20,923 nt of DNA from JAITWN01 sp964581365 (GTDB lineage Bacteria > Pseudomonadota > Gammaproteobacteria > SZUA-140), in the NCBI GenBank assembly GCA_964581365.1, contig CAZOOF010000039.1:1-20923 (forward strand). The letters are read 5' to 3'. Each line of letters opens with the position of its first letter. The first letter of the stretch is position 1. The notes beneath the pieces were generated by a model. That model worked only from the letters and a program-made list of their open reading frames with translations, was not told the origin of the DNA and did no database searches. The position numbers and the translations under genes are program-made. This document shows positions 12,385-20,923 of this stretch, piece after piece.

Positions 12385-15300
12385 CGCGAAGCCTCGCCGC
12401 CACGCATCAGTACTGCAGCACCCGCCCCGGCCATGCTCCCCGAAACGGTCTGAGCGTGATAGGCGCTGACCAAAGCGGTGCTCTGATCGAACAACCGCCC
12501 CGCTCCTTCCCCGGCGCGCGCCACCATCGCGCCGTTGAGCATGCCCAGATAGCGCCCCAGGGCACTGCCAATCATGCTCGACAGCATGCTCATGCCCACT
12601 CCGTTCGCACCCTGCATCTGGCAACGGGCGTACAGGCGTCCAACGAAATCGGAAACGATGCCCGAGACCGCACCGATGGCGAGGTTGGCCATCGCGCCGC
12701 CACCGGGGAACGCCCCAGCGATCGCCCCGCCGACCAGCCCAGCGATGACCGACTCCCCGGTCGCGACTGCCATGAACGCGCCCGCAGCCGCGCCCACCGC
12801 GGCAGCCGCGGCATTCAGGGCAAAGCTTCCTTGGGGATCGATGAAATTCACCGGATCGCCGGCGACGTATACATAGGGATTGGTGTCACCACCTGCCGGC
12901 CCGAGAAGATCCAGACTGGTCCAGCGACCGACGCTCGGATCATAGTCACGCGCGCCGAAGCGCACCAAACCCGTGTCGGGATCATACAGGCCGCCGGCAA
13001 AACCGAAGGGCTGGAAGCCCGGATTGGTGTCACGGAGCACGCGCCCGAGCGGATCGTAGTCGATGCGTTGCACGATCCGCCCATCAGCCGAATCGACCAC
13101 CAATCGCGGGCTTCCGACATGGTCGGCAACGATGAGATAGGTCCGGCCATCGCGGATCATGTACACCGGCACATTCAGGCGATCACCGTAGACGAATACC
13201 GAGCGTATGGAACCGGATCCATCGAGTTCGGCGATCGGACGCCACTGGTCCGCGTAGAGGAAACCCTGGGATAGAGCTCCATCGATCCGGCGCCCCACCC
13301 GCCGGTTCCGCGCATCGATGACATACTCGACTACCCGTCCGTCGGCGAGCTCTGCGCGGCGCAGGTTTCCGAGCGGATCATAGGCATGGCGAACGCTTCC
13401 CTGCGGCCCGACCCGGAGGGCGAGCGCACCGATGTGATCGTACTCGAAGCGCTCCGCGCCAAACCGCAGCAGACGTCCGGACTGATCGTACTCCGCCACC
13501 ACCTGCCCGTTGACGCGAATGAGGTTGCCGTCGGCATCGTGCTCCATCGTTCCCAGGATGCCCTCACGCAGCACCCCGACCAGGCGACCCGCATCGTCAT
13601 ACTCATAAGCGGTTTCCAGCGCCTCACCCTGCAGCACCTCGCTGATCGTGGTCAACCGTCCCAAACGGTCCCGGTCCCATTCGAAACGGGCAATCGTGGA
13701 TCCCTGGTAAAGGACCTCCAGCCCCGCCGGCTCGCCGAAGGCGTTGTAGCTGCGCCGCGCGATGATTTCACCCAGCGCCAACCCGGTCGGCAGACCGGTG
13801 GCGGAATCGCGCTGCAGCTGCAAGTCTCCTGCGCGCGTCAGCAGGCCATCGGCATCATGCTCGAAAAGCAGCGAATAAGATCCGAGTTCGATCCCGCGCA
13901 AAGCGAAGCCCTTATCCCAATGCCATCCCACTGAGCCGACGGTTTCTCCCGACAGATATTCTTCCACGGGCAGGAATCCATCCCAGGTCCAGGACAAGAC
14001 AACTCCACCCGGAGCCGTTGCACTAAGGGGCCGGCCTGCCTCGTCGTATGAGTACTCGAGCCGCCCCTGCTCCAGGCTCATGACAGCCGGCCTGCCCGCC
14101 GCATCATAGGAGAGACCGATGCCAGCCGCGGACGGGAGCGTGATCCCCACTGGACGACGGTCGAGGTCATACTGAAACCCGATCGCTCCCTGGAGTGCAG
14201 GCATCGCGTATTCCTGGAGAAGACCGTGCGCACTCCAGGCGAATGCATGAGTCATGCCGCCCGGCGCGGCCACCTCTGCCAAGCGAGCTTCCGCATCCCA
14301 TTCATAGCTCAGCGTCCGCCCACCGGGCATGGTCTGGCGTATCAATCTGCCTGAGGCGTCGTATTCAAATGAAGTTTCGCGCGCGAGCGGATCGATCAAG
14401 CTAGACAAGCCCCCGCTGGCCTCGTAGGCGAATCGCCAACGCCTTTGATCATCGCCCGCACGTTGGTCAAGCGCGCTCAGATGTCCGGCGCCGTCGTACT
14501 CATAGTCGATGCTGAGCGCTCCGGATCGGCTGCGGATCCGCCCCAGATCATCCAGCGATACGGAAGCGCTGCGTCCCGCAGGGCTGAGCAAGGTCCAGAC
14601 ACTTTCGCCGCGATCGAAACGTGCCTCGTAAACTCCATCGTCGGCGGTGATGCGCTCGATGAGCGCTTCCCATCCGGAGGGGGTGTCCGTCCCTTCCAGG
14701 CTGCGCTCGATCTGCAGGAAAGCGCTGACTCCAGCTGGCGTCGTCACCGTGGTTTCGGTCAGAGGCGCCTCCAGCGCGAAGCGCGGATCGGGGCTTTCCT
14801 TTATCGTGGTTACCGTTCCGTCCGCGCTCGTGTCCGTTCGCCGACCCGCGCTTGCGATCGAGCTTTCCAGTTTGGCGCCGGCCATCCACACTTCCCGGAT
14901 TCGTTCGCCTCCCGCGAGTTCTCGCGCGCGGTACTCGGTGGCCAGACCTTCAGCGCTGGCGACCGTCACCGTCGTCAGCCCTGACGCCTGCGTACGCATC
15001 AGGCTGGATCCGCCGCCAAGCGCATCGCGCGCATCACGCAGACGTCCTGCGGCGTCGTAGGTGTAAGCGGATGTTCCTCCGAGAGGCCGCAGCACCGCGG
15101 CAAGCAACCCATCAGCACCATACATCAGCTCATGAGTCGCGCCTTCGGGGTCGGTAAAGGAAGACAACCAGCCCTCACTATTCAAGGTCATGGCGGTTCG
15201 TGTTCCGTCCGGCGCCGTGATCGCAAGCGAGCCGCCTTCAACCTCGCGTTCGATGCGCAGAACCTTGCCCATGCGATCCTCGATCGCGGCCAGACTGCCG

Positions 15301-18300
15301 TCATCCTCGTAGCGGAAGCGATAGAGAACCGCGCCGGTGAGCGCATCTCTCGTATCCAGATGGCGGCCCAGGGAATCGAAACGATAGACCTCCTGCCCGT
15401 GCGCTGCAGGCACCGTATGGGTACCGTCTGCTGCACGCAGAAAAGCGGGCTCGGCGATTCGGCGCACACGGCCGATCTGCTCAGACACATAGATTGCGTC
15501 GCCAGGACCGATCGCCACCCCATTCGGACCGGCGAGCTGAGCATCGCGCGCTACGCCGCCATCGCCCGCGACGCCCCAGCGACCATCGCCCGCGACCGTG
15601 GTGATGATTCCGTCCGGGCCGACGCGACGCAGAAGACTGCCTGACTGATCGGCGATATAGATGCTGCCATCTGCCGCGAGGGCGATTCCTGTCGGCTGCA
15701 TCAGAAGCGCGGCAAGGGCCGGCACGCCGCTGGCACCGGGATCTCCAAAGAGCGCGCCGCCGGCAACGGTGGTGATGATGCCATCCACGCCGATGCGACG
15801 GATCCTGTTGTCGCTCCAGTCGGCAAAATAGACGGCACCATCACCGGCCACGGCGATCCCCGCAGGGCTGCGTATCGGCGTTTCGATGGCGAGACCGCCA
15901 TCACCGCCTGAGCCCCATACTCCCGACCCGGCCAGTGTCGTTATGATGCCGTCGGGATCGACCCGGCGGATCCTGCTGTTGAGCCAGTCAGAGATATAAA
16001 GGCTGCCGTCCGCACCGACCGCGATGCCCATGGGGGCATTCAGACGAGCTTCGATCGCCGGACCGCCATCGCCCGAGTAGCCGGCTTCGCCGGTCCCGGC
16101 CACCGTGGCGATGGTGCCGTCGGGAAAGACCCGGCGAATGCGGTGCGCCGCGGGATCGGAGCGATCCGGCATCCCGCCATCGGCGATGTACACGCTGCCA
16201 TCGGGACCCACCGCGACGTCTGCGGGATGGGCCAGCCGCGCGAGATTTGCCGGGCCGCCGTCACCCAGATCGGATCCTCCGCCGGCAAGCGTCGTGATCA
16301 CTCCATCGGGCGCGATTCGGCGAACACGGCGGTTGCCGTTCCGATCGGACAGGAAGAATGCGCCATCGGCCACATAGATACTGCCGCCGGCATCGACGGC
16401 GAGACCAATGGGATATCCGAAACGTGCAGACAGCGCCGGCCCGCCATCACCCGAGAATCCGGTTTCGTCGCCACCGGCAATCGTCGTGATCAGCGCTTCC
16501 CGGCCGCCGATCATGCGCCGGGTACCATCGCCTCGATGCAGGGTGCCGGTCGCCGCATCCCAGGCATGATGCGGGGAGAGAGTCCAGCCGCCCAGTCCTG
16601 CCACGCGCGCATCGTAGCCCCCAAGCATGCGGACGGCACTGGCCCAGACCGTGAACGAACTCGTTCGCCCGACGCCGAACAGCGGCTGGACTCCCGGCAG
16701 GGAGAAGCTGCGCGGTGCATTGGCTGGCTGGTAGTAGACGGTCTGATAGACATAGCCTATGCGCACCGATAAGCGAGCCGCACCATACACCGGCCGCCCA
16801 TAGGCATCGCGCCCGTCCCAGACGAACTGGTGGCGCAATCCCGGCGCCGGCTGGTATGAATGGCGGAACTGGCGTCCCGCGATCATCAGTTCGAGATCTA
16901 TCCGACGCAGGCTCGCGGGTACCGCCGCGCCACTGACGGGAATATCGATGGTCCACGCGGCCCGCCGCCCCGGAACACGGTCACTCCGGTAATGAAGGGC
17001 CTGCTCGGTTCCGGCGATACGCAAGGCCTCCGACAACACCTGGTTCTCGCATTCGATGATGGAACCGGGCCGGCATTCGGGTTCATTCGACTGGGGATCG
17101 GGCTCTGGCAGTTTCACCTCCGGCGCGACCGCATCCTGCGGCGGCCCATGGGGCCAGTTGAAGTCCCAGGGTGTGAAGTGCCTCACCGGAACCCGCCAGA
17201 GCACGGCCCCCGGGCGATAGAGCATCCCCAGAGCGCGCAGCTCACCATCGTCGACACCCAGCTCATCGAGCTCTTCCTGAGATGCGGCAACTCCACGGCC
17301 ATCGATATCCAGCACCGCCCTGCCGTCGATGACGTCCGTGATCGCGATCACTCTGCCGTCGTCGTCCGGGATCCAGGATGCCCGCTCCCGGTCGTACCAG
17401 GCGGAAGGCACGGCAGTGCCAACCGGAAAGCCGGGAAAGTTCTCCACCCATACACCGACGGGCCGATTGAAACGCACCTCGGACGCGCCTGCGGACATCG
17501 CTTCATCGGCCGACAGCTCGACGGCGTAGGTCCAGGCGGATGTCGGCGGCAACTCTCCGGGCATGGCGGCCGGTCCGAGCCCGGACAGCGTGTACTCGGT
17601 CGCGCGCACACTGAGACGATCAGACGTCAGTGTGCTGCCGTCGGCGAGCAGCAGCTCGGCGCTGGTTCCCGCCGGAAAGATCATGGTCAGCTGCCGTTCC
17701 CCATCGGCATCGCTGACGACGCTGCCGCGCGCGATCTGCACTTCGGAGGCATCCATCAGAACGGAAGTCACCTGGGGATCGAGCGTCAGCATGATCACAT
17801 CGGGAAGCCACGCGAAGTCGTTCCGCGGCACCTCGATACGCCGCTGCGCCGGCAGATGGCCCTCACGATCGTAGCTGAGCACCGTCCAGCCGCCACCGTT
17901 GACCACCATGTCGAACATCCCGTCGTGGCGCGTCAAGGTGTGGCCGAACTCCGGATGTCCCTGAATCCCGACCCTCACCCCAGGCAAGGGCGCCCCCGAA
18001 GCGGTCAGCACCCTGCCACGCAGCACCGCAGCCCGAGCCGGATCGATGACGCCCTGCTCGGCCTCGCGCTGGACCGGACGCGCGCCCTCGATCAGGAAAC
18101 CGACCAGATCGGCAAAGGAGCCAGTCGCGCCCGGAATCGCTGACGGAGCGATTACTCCCGGGTCAGGCGGCAGATCTTCGCCACCGATTTCGATCCCGCT
18201 GCCCTGATTGCCGGCACCGTCTTCGACCCGGATCACATAGCGATCCGAAGTACTGCCGGGCACGCGCGCGGTGAAGCTGCCGTCAGTTCCGGCGATCACG

Positions 18301-19934
18301 CTCACTTCGGCGCCCGTACGCGCGTTTATGACTCGCACCAGGGCGCCGGCTTCGACGCTGCCGGAGGCGCCGTGCACCCGAACCATCTCGCCCTCGTCGG
18401 CCAACAGAGAGATCAGACCTGCAAGCGGCGCCGCCGGAGGATCCCGGTCCAGTTCCACCCGGAGGACGTGGACACCCGTATTGCCGGCCTCGTCCACCGC
18501 CACGAGCTCGATGACGTTCACACCGTCCCGCAGCAGGAGTCGATGAACGAAGCGACGCTCTTCATCCACCGCCACAAGCTGCCCATCGATGGTGAGTGTG
18601 GCGGTCTCGTTCAGACTCCCCTGCAGTTCCAGGTCCGGGACTGCGGTGAGCCATCCGTCGGGCGGGAAGTCGATCCGCACCTCGGGCGGACGCGTGTCGG
18701 ACAAAGCGATGAAACTGACCTTGCCTCCTCGATGCGCGATCACCGCTCTGCGATTACCGGCATCCACGGCCATGCCGATCGGATGCTTCTTCACCTCGAT
18801 GTGTTCGATCACCTGTCCCGCGGACGCATCGAGCCGCAGTACCGTGGCAGCGGCGTGGTCCATGACCAGCAGCTGTCCCCCTTCATCATCGAAAACCACC
18901 GCGTCGGGAGTGATGTCGACGGAAACACGATGCTTCTCGCGCAACTCATCGATGTCGATCAGGCTGACCGTGCCCTCGCCACGATTGGCGACCGCAGCCA
19001 GCCGGAGCCGGGTGCTGACGGAGATCGCACCGGGCGTCCGCCCCGCGGAGATGCGCGCCAGAACGGTTCCCTGCCCGGTTTCGATCACCGCGACACCATG
19101 CCCGCCCTCGAGCGTGACCCACAAGCGCTGCTCGCCCTCCTGCATCGCGAGCGCATGCGCTGGCTTGCCGGGATCGACTGCCGTCTTCGCGCGACGCTCG
19201 ATGTCGATCAGCTCGACCGCCCCATCACCGGTAATGACCGCGGTCAGCCCTGACAAGGCATCGTGAGCCAAGGACAGGGGATGCCGCGCCGTGGTCACGT
19301 ACCCGGCGGGCTGCATCTCCGGCAGGGTATAGAGCGCCAGCCGGTCATGGCTGCGCAGGGTGATCAATGCCAGCCGCCGCCCCGCATCCACCGCCACGTC
19401 ATGCGGAGTCCCCCGCACCGGGATTCCCGACATTCGTTTCTCTTCAGACAGCGTCGCCAGATGCACCCTGCCAGTGCCATCCGTGATCAGCACGAGTCCC
19501 GTTGGCGGATCCAGCGCAACACCACCATGCAAGCCGGCCCGAGGCCTGCCAGGGCGAGCATGGTGCGGATCAGTCGGAGATGCTGGTTTCTTCTCGTTTC
19601 CACGTCGTTCAGCCGTGCCGGCCTTGCGCTCTTCGCTTCGAGGCGGAGACCCATGCGCGGATATCTCCCCTTTCCGGTTCGCCGCTCTGTCCCCGACCCC
19701 CGCCTTGGGATGCGCGCCCGGTACCGGATGATCCGGCTGCTTCCTTCCCTGCACTGGCGAAGCCGCCTGCTTTCGCTCGTCAACCGGATGTGCCTTGTCG
19801 TGAATCTTCTCGTGACCGTGCGTCCGCACATCGCGTTCCGCAAAGATCCCGGCGTTCGGCACGCATGGAACCATCACCAACAGCAGCACGAGATGACAGA
19901 AGATCGATCGGCGGCAAGCAACGAAGCTGCGCAT
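12381..19934 (-). CDS. Giant secreted YD-repeat/RHS protein with teneurin-like architecture
   Basis: A 2517-residue protein, exported by a signal peptide (hydrophobic core CHLVLLLVMVPCVPNAG). A charged low-complexity linker runs to about residue 130. A YVTN-like beta-propeller covers about 132-415, two Ig-like modules about 415-585 and a carboxypeptidase-regulatory-like fold about 634-705 (GRVLTASGAPLPGVRVGIQG). Six NHL blades lie at about 1147-1500, each with a motif such as GIAVGADGSLYISD and RRVDPDGIITTLAG. YD repeats run from about 1511 (YTYDAAGRL, YEYDDAGRL). The RHS core ends at YDPSVGRWTSLDLLG and NPYVYVAGDPVNFIDPQG (to about 2369). The last 148 residues form a Gly/Ala-rich hydrophobic tail. 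In relatives YD repeats wind into a shell that encloses the C-terminal domain. The start has GGAGG five bases before ATG. No PAAR, VgrG or secretion genes are near. Confidence 0.93.
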   Translation of the reverse strand: MRSFVACRRSIFCHLVLLLVMVPCVPNAGIFAERDVRTHGHEKIHDKAHPVDERKQAASPVQGRKQPDHPVPGAHPKAGVGDRAANRKGEISAHGSPPRSEERKAGTAERRGNEKKPASPTDPHHARPGRPRAGLHGGVALDPPTGLVLITDGTGRVHLATLSEEKRMSGIPVRGTPHDVAVDAGRRLALITLRSHDRLALYTLPEMQPAGYVTTARHPLSLAHDALSGLTAVITGDGAVELIDIERRAKTAVDPGKPAHALAMQEGEQRLWVTLEGGHGVAVIETGQGTVLARISAGRTPGAISVSTRLRLAAVANRGEGTVSLIDIDELREKHRVSVDITPDAVVFDDEGGQLLVMDHAAATVLRLDASAGQVIEHIEVKKHPIGMAVDAGNRRAVIAHRGGKVSFIALSDTRPPEVRIDFPPDGWLTAVPDLELQGSLNETATLTIDGQLVAVDEERRFVHRLLLRDGVNVIELVAVDEAGNTGVHVLRVELDRDPPAAPLAGLISLLADEGEMVRVHGASGSVEAGALVRVINARTGAEVSVIAGTDGSFTARVPGSTSDRYVIRVEDGAGNQGSGIEIGGEDLPPDPGVIAPSAIPGATGSFADLVGFLIEGARPVQREAEQGVIDPARAAVLRGRVLTASGAPLPGVRVGIQGHPEFGHTLTRHDGMFDMVVNGGGWTVLSYDREGHLPAQRRIEVPRNDFAWLPDVIMLTLDPQVTSVLMDASEVQIARGSVVSDADGERQLTMIFPAGTSAELLLADGSTLTSDRLSVRATEYTLSGLGPAAMPGELPPTSAWTYAVELSADEAMSAGASEVRFNRPVGVWVENFPGFPVGTAVPSAWYDRERASWIPDDDGRVIAITDVIDGRAVLDIDGRGVAASQEELDELGVDDGELRALGMLYRPGAVLWRVPVRHFTPWDFNWPHGPPQDAVAPEVKLPEPDPQSNEPECRPGSIIECENQVLSEALRIAGTEQALHYRSDRVPGRRAAWTIDIPVSGAAVPASLRRIDLELMIAGRQFRHSYQPAPGLRHQFVWDGRDAYGRPVYGAARLSVRIGYVYQTVYYQPANAPRSFSLPGVQPLFGVGRTSSFTVWASAVRMLGGYDARVAGLGGWTLSPHHAWDAATGTLHRGDGTRRMIGGREALITTIAGGDETGFSGDGGPALSARFGYPIGLAVDAGGSIYVADGAFFLSDRNGNRRVRRIAPDGVITTLAGGGSDLGDGGPANLARLAHPADVAVGPDGSVYIADGGMPDRSDPAAHRIRRVFPDGTIATVAGTGEAGYSGDGGPAIEARLNAPMGIAVGADGSLYISDWLNSRIRRVDPDGIITTLAGSGVWGSGGDGGLAIETPIRSPAGIAVAGDGAVYFADWSDNRIRRIGVDGIITTVAGGALFGDPGASGVPALAALLMQPTGIALAADGSIYIADQSGSLLRRVGPDGIITTVAGDGRWGVAGDGGVARDAQLAGPNGVAIGPGDAIYVSEQIGRVRRIAEPAFLRAADGTHTVPAAHGQEVYRFDSLGRHLDTRDALTGAVLYRFRYEDDGSLAAIEDRMGKVLRIEREVEGGSLAITAPDGTRTAMTLNSEGWLSSFTDPEGATHELMYGADGLLAAVLRPLGGTSAYTYDAAGRLRDARDALGGGSSLMRTQASGLTTVTVASAEGLATEYRARELAGGERIREVWMAGAKLESSIASAGRRTDTSADGTVTTIKESPDPRFALEAPLTETTVTTPAGVSAFLQIERSLEGTDTPSGWEALIERITADDGVYEARFDRGESVWTLLSPAGRSASVSLDDLGRIRSRSGALSIDYEYDGAGHLSALDQRAGDDQRRWRFAYEASGGLSSLIDPLARETSFEYDASGRLIRQTMPGGRTLSYEWDAEARLAEVAAPGGMTHAFAWSAHGLLQEYAMPALQGAIGFQYDLDRRPVGITLPSAAGIGLSYDAAGRPAVMSLEQGRLEYSYDEAGRPLSATAPGGVVLSWTWDGFLPVEEYLSGETVGSVGWHWDKGFALRGIELGSYSLLFEHDADGLLTRAGDLQLQRDSATGLPTGLALGEIIARRSYNAFGEPAGLEVLYQGSTIARFEWDRDRLGRLTTISEVLQGEALETAYEYDDAGRLVGVLREGILGTMEHDADGNLIRVNGQVVAEYDQSGRLLRFGAERFEYDHIGALALRVGPQGSVRHAYDPLGNLRRAELADGRVVEYVIDARNRRVGRRIDGALSQGFLYADQWRPIAELDGSGSIRSVFVYGDRLNVPVYMIRDGRTYLIVADHVGSPRLVVDSADGRIVQRIDYDPLGRVLRDTNPGFQPFGFAGGLYDPDTGLVRFGARDYDPSVGRWTSLDLLGPAGGDTNPYVYVAGDPVNFIDPQGSFALNAAAAAVGAAAGAFMAVATGESVIAGLVGGAIAGAFPGGGAMANLAIGAVSGIVSDFVGRLYARCQMQGANGVGMSMLSSMIGSALGRYLGMLNGAMVARAGEGAGRLFDQSTALVSAYHAQTVSGSMAGAGAAVLMRGGEASR
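12384..12827 (-). other. C-terminal variable domain of the RHS protein, glycine-zipper-like
   Basis: These 148 codons follow the DPQG motif that normally marks the border between RHS core and the variable C-terminal domain. The first part (AAAAAVGAAAGAFMAVATG, IAGLVGGAIAGAFPGGG, AIGAVSGIVSDFVG) has small residues every three or four positions within hydrophobic stretches. The second part (LSSMIGSALGRYLGMLNGAM, GSMAGAGAAVLM) repeats this less strictly. No catalytic motif of a nuclease, deaminase or ADP-ribosyltransferase is visible. Membrane insertion is the function suggested by composition; a simple hydrophobic linker with no toxin is possible. Confidence 0.6.
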
Positions 19935-20062
19935 ATCCCCCTCCCTGGGCTACGAACGGCAAGGCCCAGCTTAGGAAGCGGAATGCAGGAAGCGAATCGG
20001 CAGAACCCCCCTCGGGACATCGGCGCAAGCGCCGTACGCCCCTCGGAGATCAACGCGAGAGA
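19935..20062. other. Spacer between thiO and the RHS gene
   Basis: It holds two hairpins on the minus strand without U-runs: CGGCGC-TT-GCGCCG (20021-20034), close after the thiO stop, and CTGGGC/GCCCAG with a 13-base loop (19945-19969) touching the ribosome binding site of the RHS gene. No convincing promoter was seen, so co-transcription of the RHS gene from thiO is possible. Confidence 0.4.
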
Positions 20063-20923
20063 TTAGGCGACGACTGAAATACGGTAGGGTTCAGGAGCAA
20101 CGATCGGTTCGCGTCCGACCATCAGATCCGCGAGCAGGCGCGCGCTCGCTGCCGCCATCAGCACGCCATTGCGATAGTGGCCGGCGTTGACGTAAAGCCC
20201 CGGAACGCCGGGCACTTCACCGATGGAGGGGATTCCGCGCGGCGATCCGGGGCGCAGCCCGGCCCAATGGGTCAGGAGCGGTGCGGAAGCCAGCGCCGGA
20301 ATCAGCGCCGCCGCCGCGGCCATCAGCTCGGCGCGCGCCTCGGCGGTGGCCGTATCGTCATATCCGGCCTCGACCAGGGTACTGCCGAACAGCAGGTGTC
20401 CATCCCGGCGCGGGACCGCGTAGCGTCCGTGATCCTGGACCACGGCGCGGATCATACCCGGATCAACGCGGTACAGCAGCATCTCTCCCTTCACCGGGCG
20501 GATATCGAGCCGGACACCGATCTTGCGCAGCAGCGGCGCGGTCCACGCGCCTCCGGCGACGAGCACCTGCGCCGCATGCAGCTCTTCGCCATTCGCCATC
20601 CGCACCCCGGCGATGCGCCCCCCGGAGATCAGCAGTTCATGGACCGGATGCTGCTCCGCAAGCATCACTCCCGGTCGATGTGCCAGCGATGAACGCAGCG
20701 CATGCAGCAGGCGCGGATTGCGCACCTGGGCGACCTCCGGCAACCACAAGGCTCGACTGGCGGGACGGCAAGCGGGTTCGAGTGCGGCGGATTCCGTCGC
20801 ATCCAGCGTATGCAGACGCACGCCATGCATGTTCGCCCAGGCATGGGCGCGCGCAATCTCATCATCACCGGGATCGAGCAGCAGCATGCCGCCCGCCGTC
20901 CACTCGGAATCGATCCCGGTTTC
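20063..20923 (-). CDS. thiO: Glycine oxidase ThiO, C-terminal part (runs off right edge)
   Basis: An FAD-dependent amine oxidase that converts glycine to the imine used for the thiazole ring of thiamine. The 286 codons present correspond to about the last three quarters of a protein that is usually near 370 residues; the N-terminal FAD-binding GxGxxG is outside the window. Visible family features are ETGIDSEWTAGGMLLL, VRNPRLLHALRSSL, the second FAD-contact strand QVLVAGGAWTAPLL, the barrel segment IRPVKGEMLLY, and the C-terminal FAD site THWAGLRPGSPRGIPSIGEV with GLYVNAGHYRNGVLMA. The frame is open to the window edge. A general D-amino-acid oxidase or DadA is a weaker alternative, since the RPGSPRGIP and GHYRNGVLMAP-type motifs are those of ThiO. 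No other thiamine genes are present. Confidence 0.9.
   Translation of the reverse strand, partial: ETGIDSEWTAGGMLLLDPGDDEIARAHAWANMHGVRLHTLDATESAALEPACRPASRALWLPEVAQVRNPRLLHALRSSLAHRPGVMLAEQHPVHELLISGGRIAGVRMANGEELHAAQVLVAGGAWTAPLLRKIGVRLDIRPVKGEMLLYRVDPGMIRAVVQDHGRYAVPRRDGHLLFGSTLVEAGYDDTATAEARAELMAAAAALIPALASAPLLTHWAGLRPGSPRGIPSIGEVPGVPGLYVNAGHYRNGVLMAAASARLLADLMVGREPIVAPEPYRISVVA

Noticed and set aside
11951..12403. N-terminal extension of the 55-codon gene to 206 codons
   Set aside because: The extension covers the sigma-54 promoter and the gene of the two-helix membrane protein in another frame; the internal ATG has the strong ribosome binding site.
16860..18143. Plus-strand ORF of 427 codons, and others at 18372-19253 and 12456-13274
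   Set aside because: They are antisense to the RHS gene, have GC-driven shadow composition, no ribosome binding site and no recognisable domain, while the minus-strand frame shows continuous repeat domains.

Overview
The window is about 20.9 kb of GC-rich bacterial chromosome. The gene content (ampD-ampE operon, extended PstC and PstA permeases, an XrtA-type asparagine synthase, an Irr-like Fur protein, PduO-type adenosyltransferase) points to a gammaproteobacterium, perhaps of the Chromatiales or Ectothiorhodospiraceae kind; the lineage is an inference from gene families only. No insertion sequence, phage gene or CRISPR array was seen. One 100-base run of N inside pstS is an assembly placeholder.

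Left part (1-3550, minus strand): a high-affinity phosphate transport operon, pstS-pstC-pstA, running off the left edge. It is preceded by an array of Pho-box half sites at an 11-bp period. A strong hairpin plus U-run lies between pstS and pstC, as expected where the binding protein is made in excess over the permeases. Divergent from it is asnB (3693-5642), an amidotransferase of the type normally found in exosortase A / exopolysaccharide loci, here standing alone.

Middle (5643-11570): a small self-contained transcription unit (promoter, 46-codon ORF, terminator) at 5791-6128; then a B12-related convergent pair, the PduO-type cobalamin adenosyltransferase and a BtuF-like binding protein. The btuF-like gene is the last of a tightly overlapping ampD-ampE-btuF operon. 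A small cysteine-patterned lipoprotein, tRNA-Thr(CGT), an Irr-like Fur regulator with an Irr-box-like palindrome over its probable promoter, and a membrane-anchored coiled-coil protein with a GYF-like C-terminus follow.

Right part (11570-20923, minus strand): this is the accessory part. A 2517-residue secreted YD-repeat/RHS protein has a teneurin-like order of domains (N-terminal beta-propeller, Ig-like and carboxypeptidase-regulatory-like domains, six NHL blades, YD repeats, RHS core). It ends after its DPQG motif in a 148-residue Gly/Ala-rich, glycine-zipper-like C-terminal domain. The stop codon overlaps the start of an 85-residue two-helix membrane protein (ATGA), an arrangement that suggests a polymorphic toxin and its immunity protein. 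Downstream sits a 55-codon gene of unknown function with a near-consensus sigma-54 promoter, a strong ribosome binding site and two tandem terminators. The right edge holds most of thiO (glycine oxidase).
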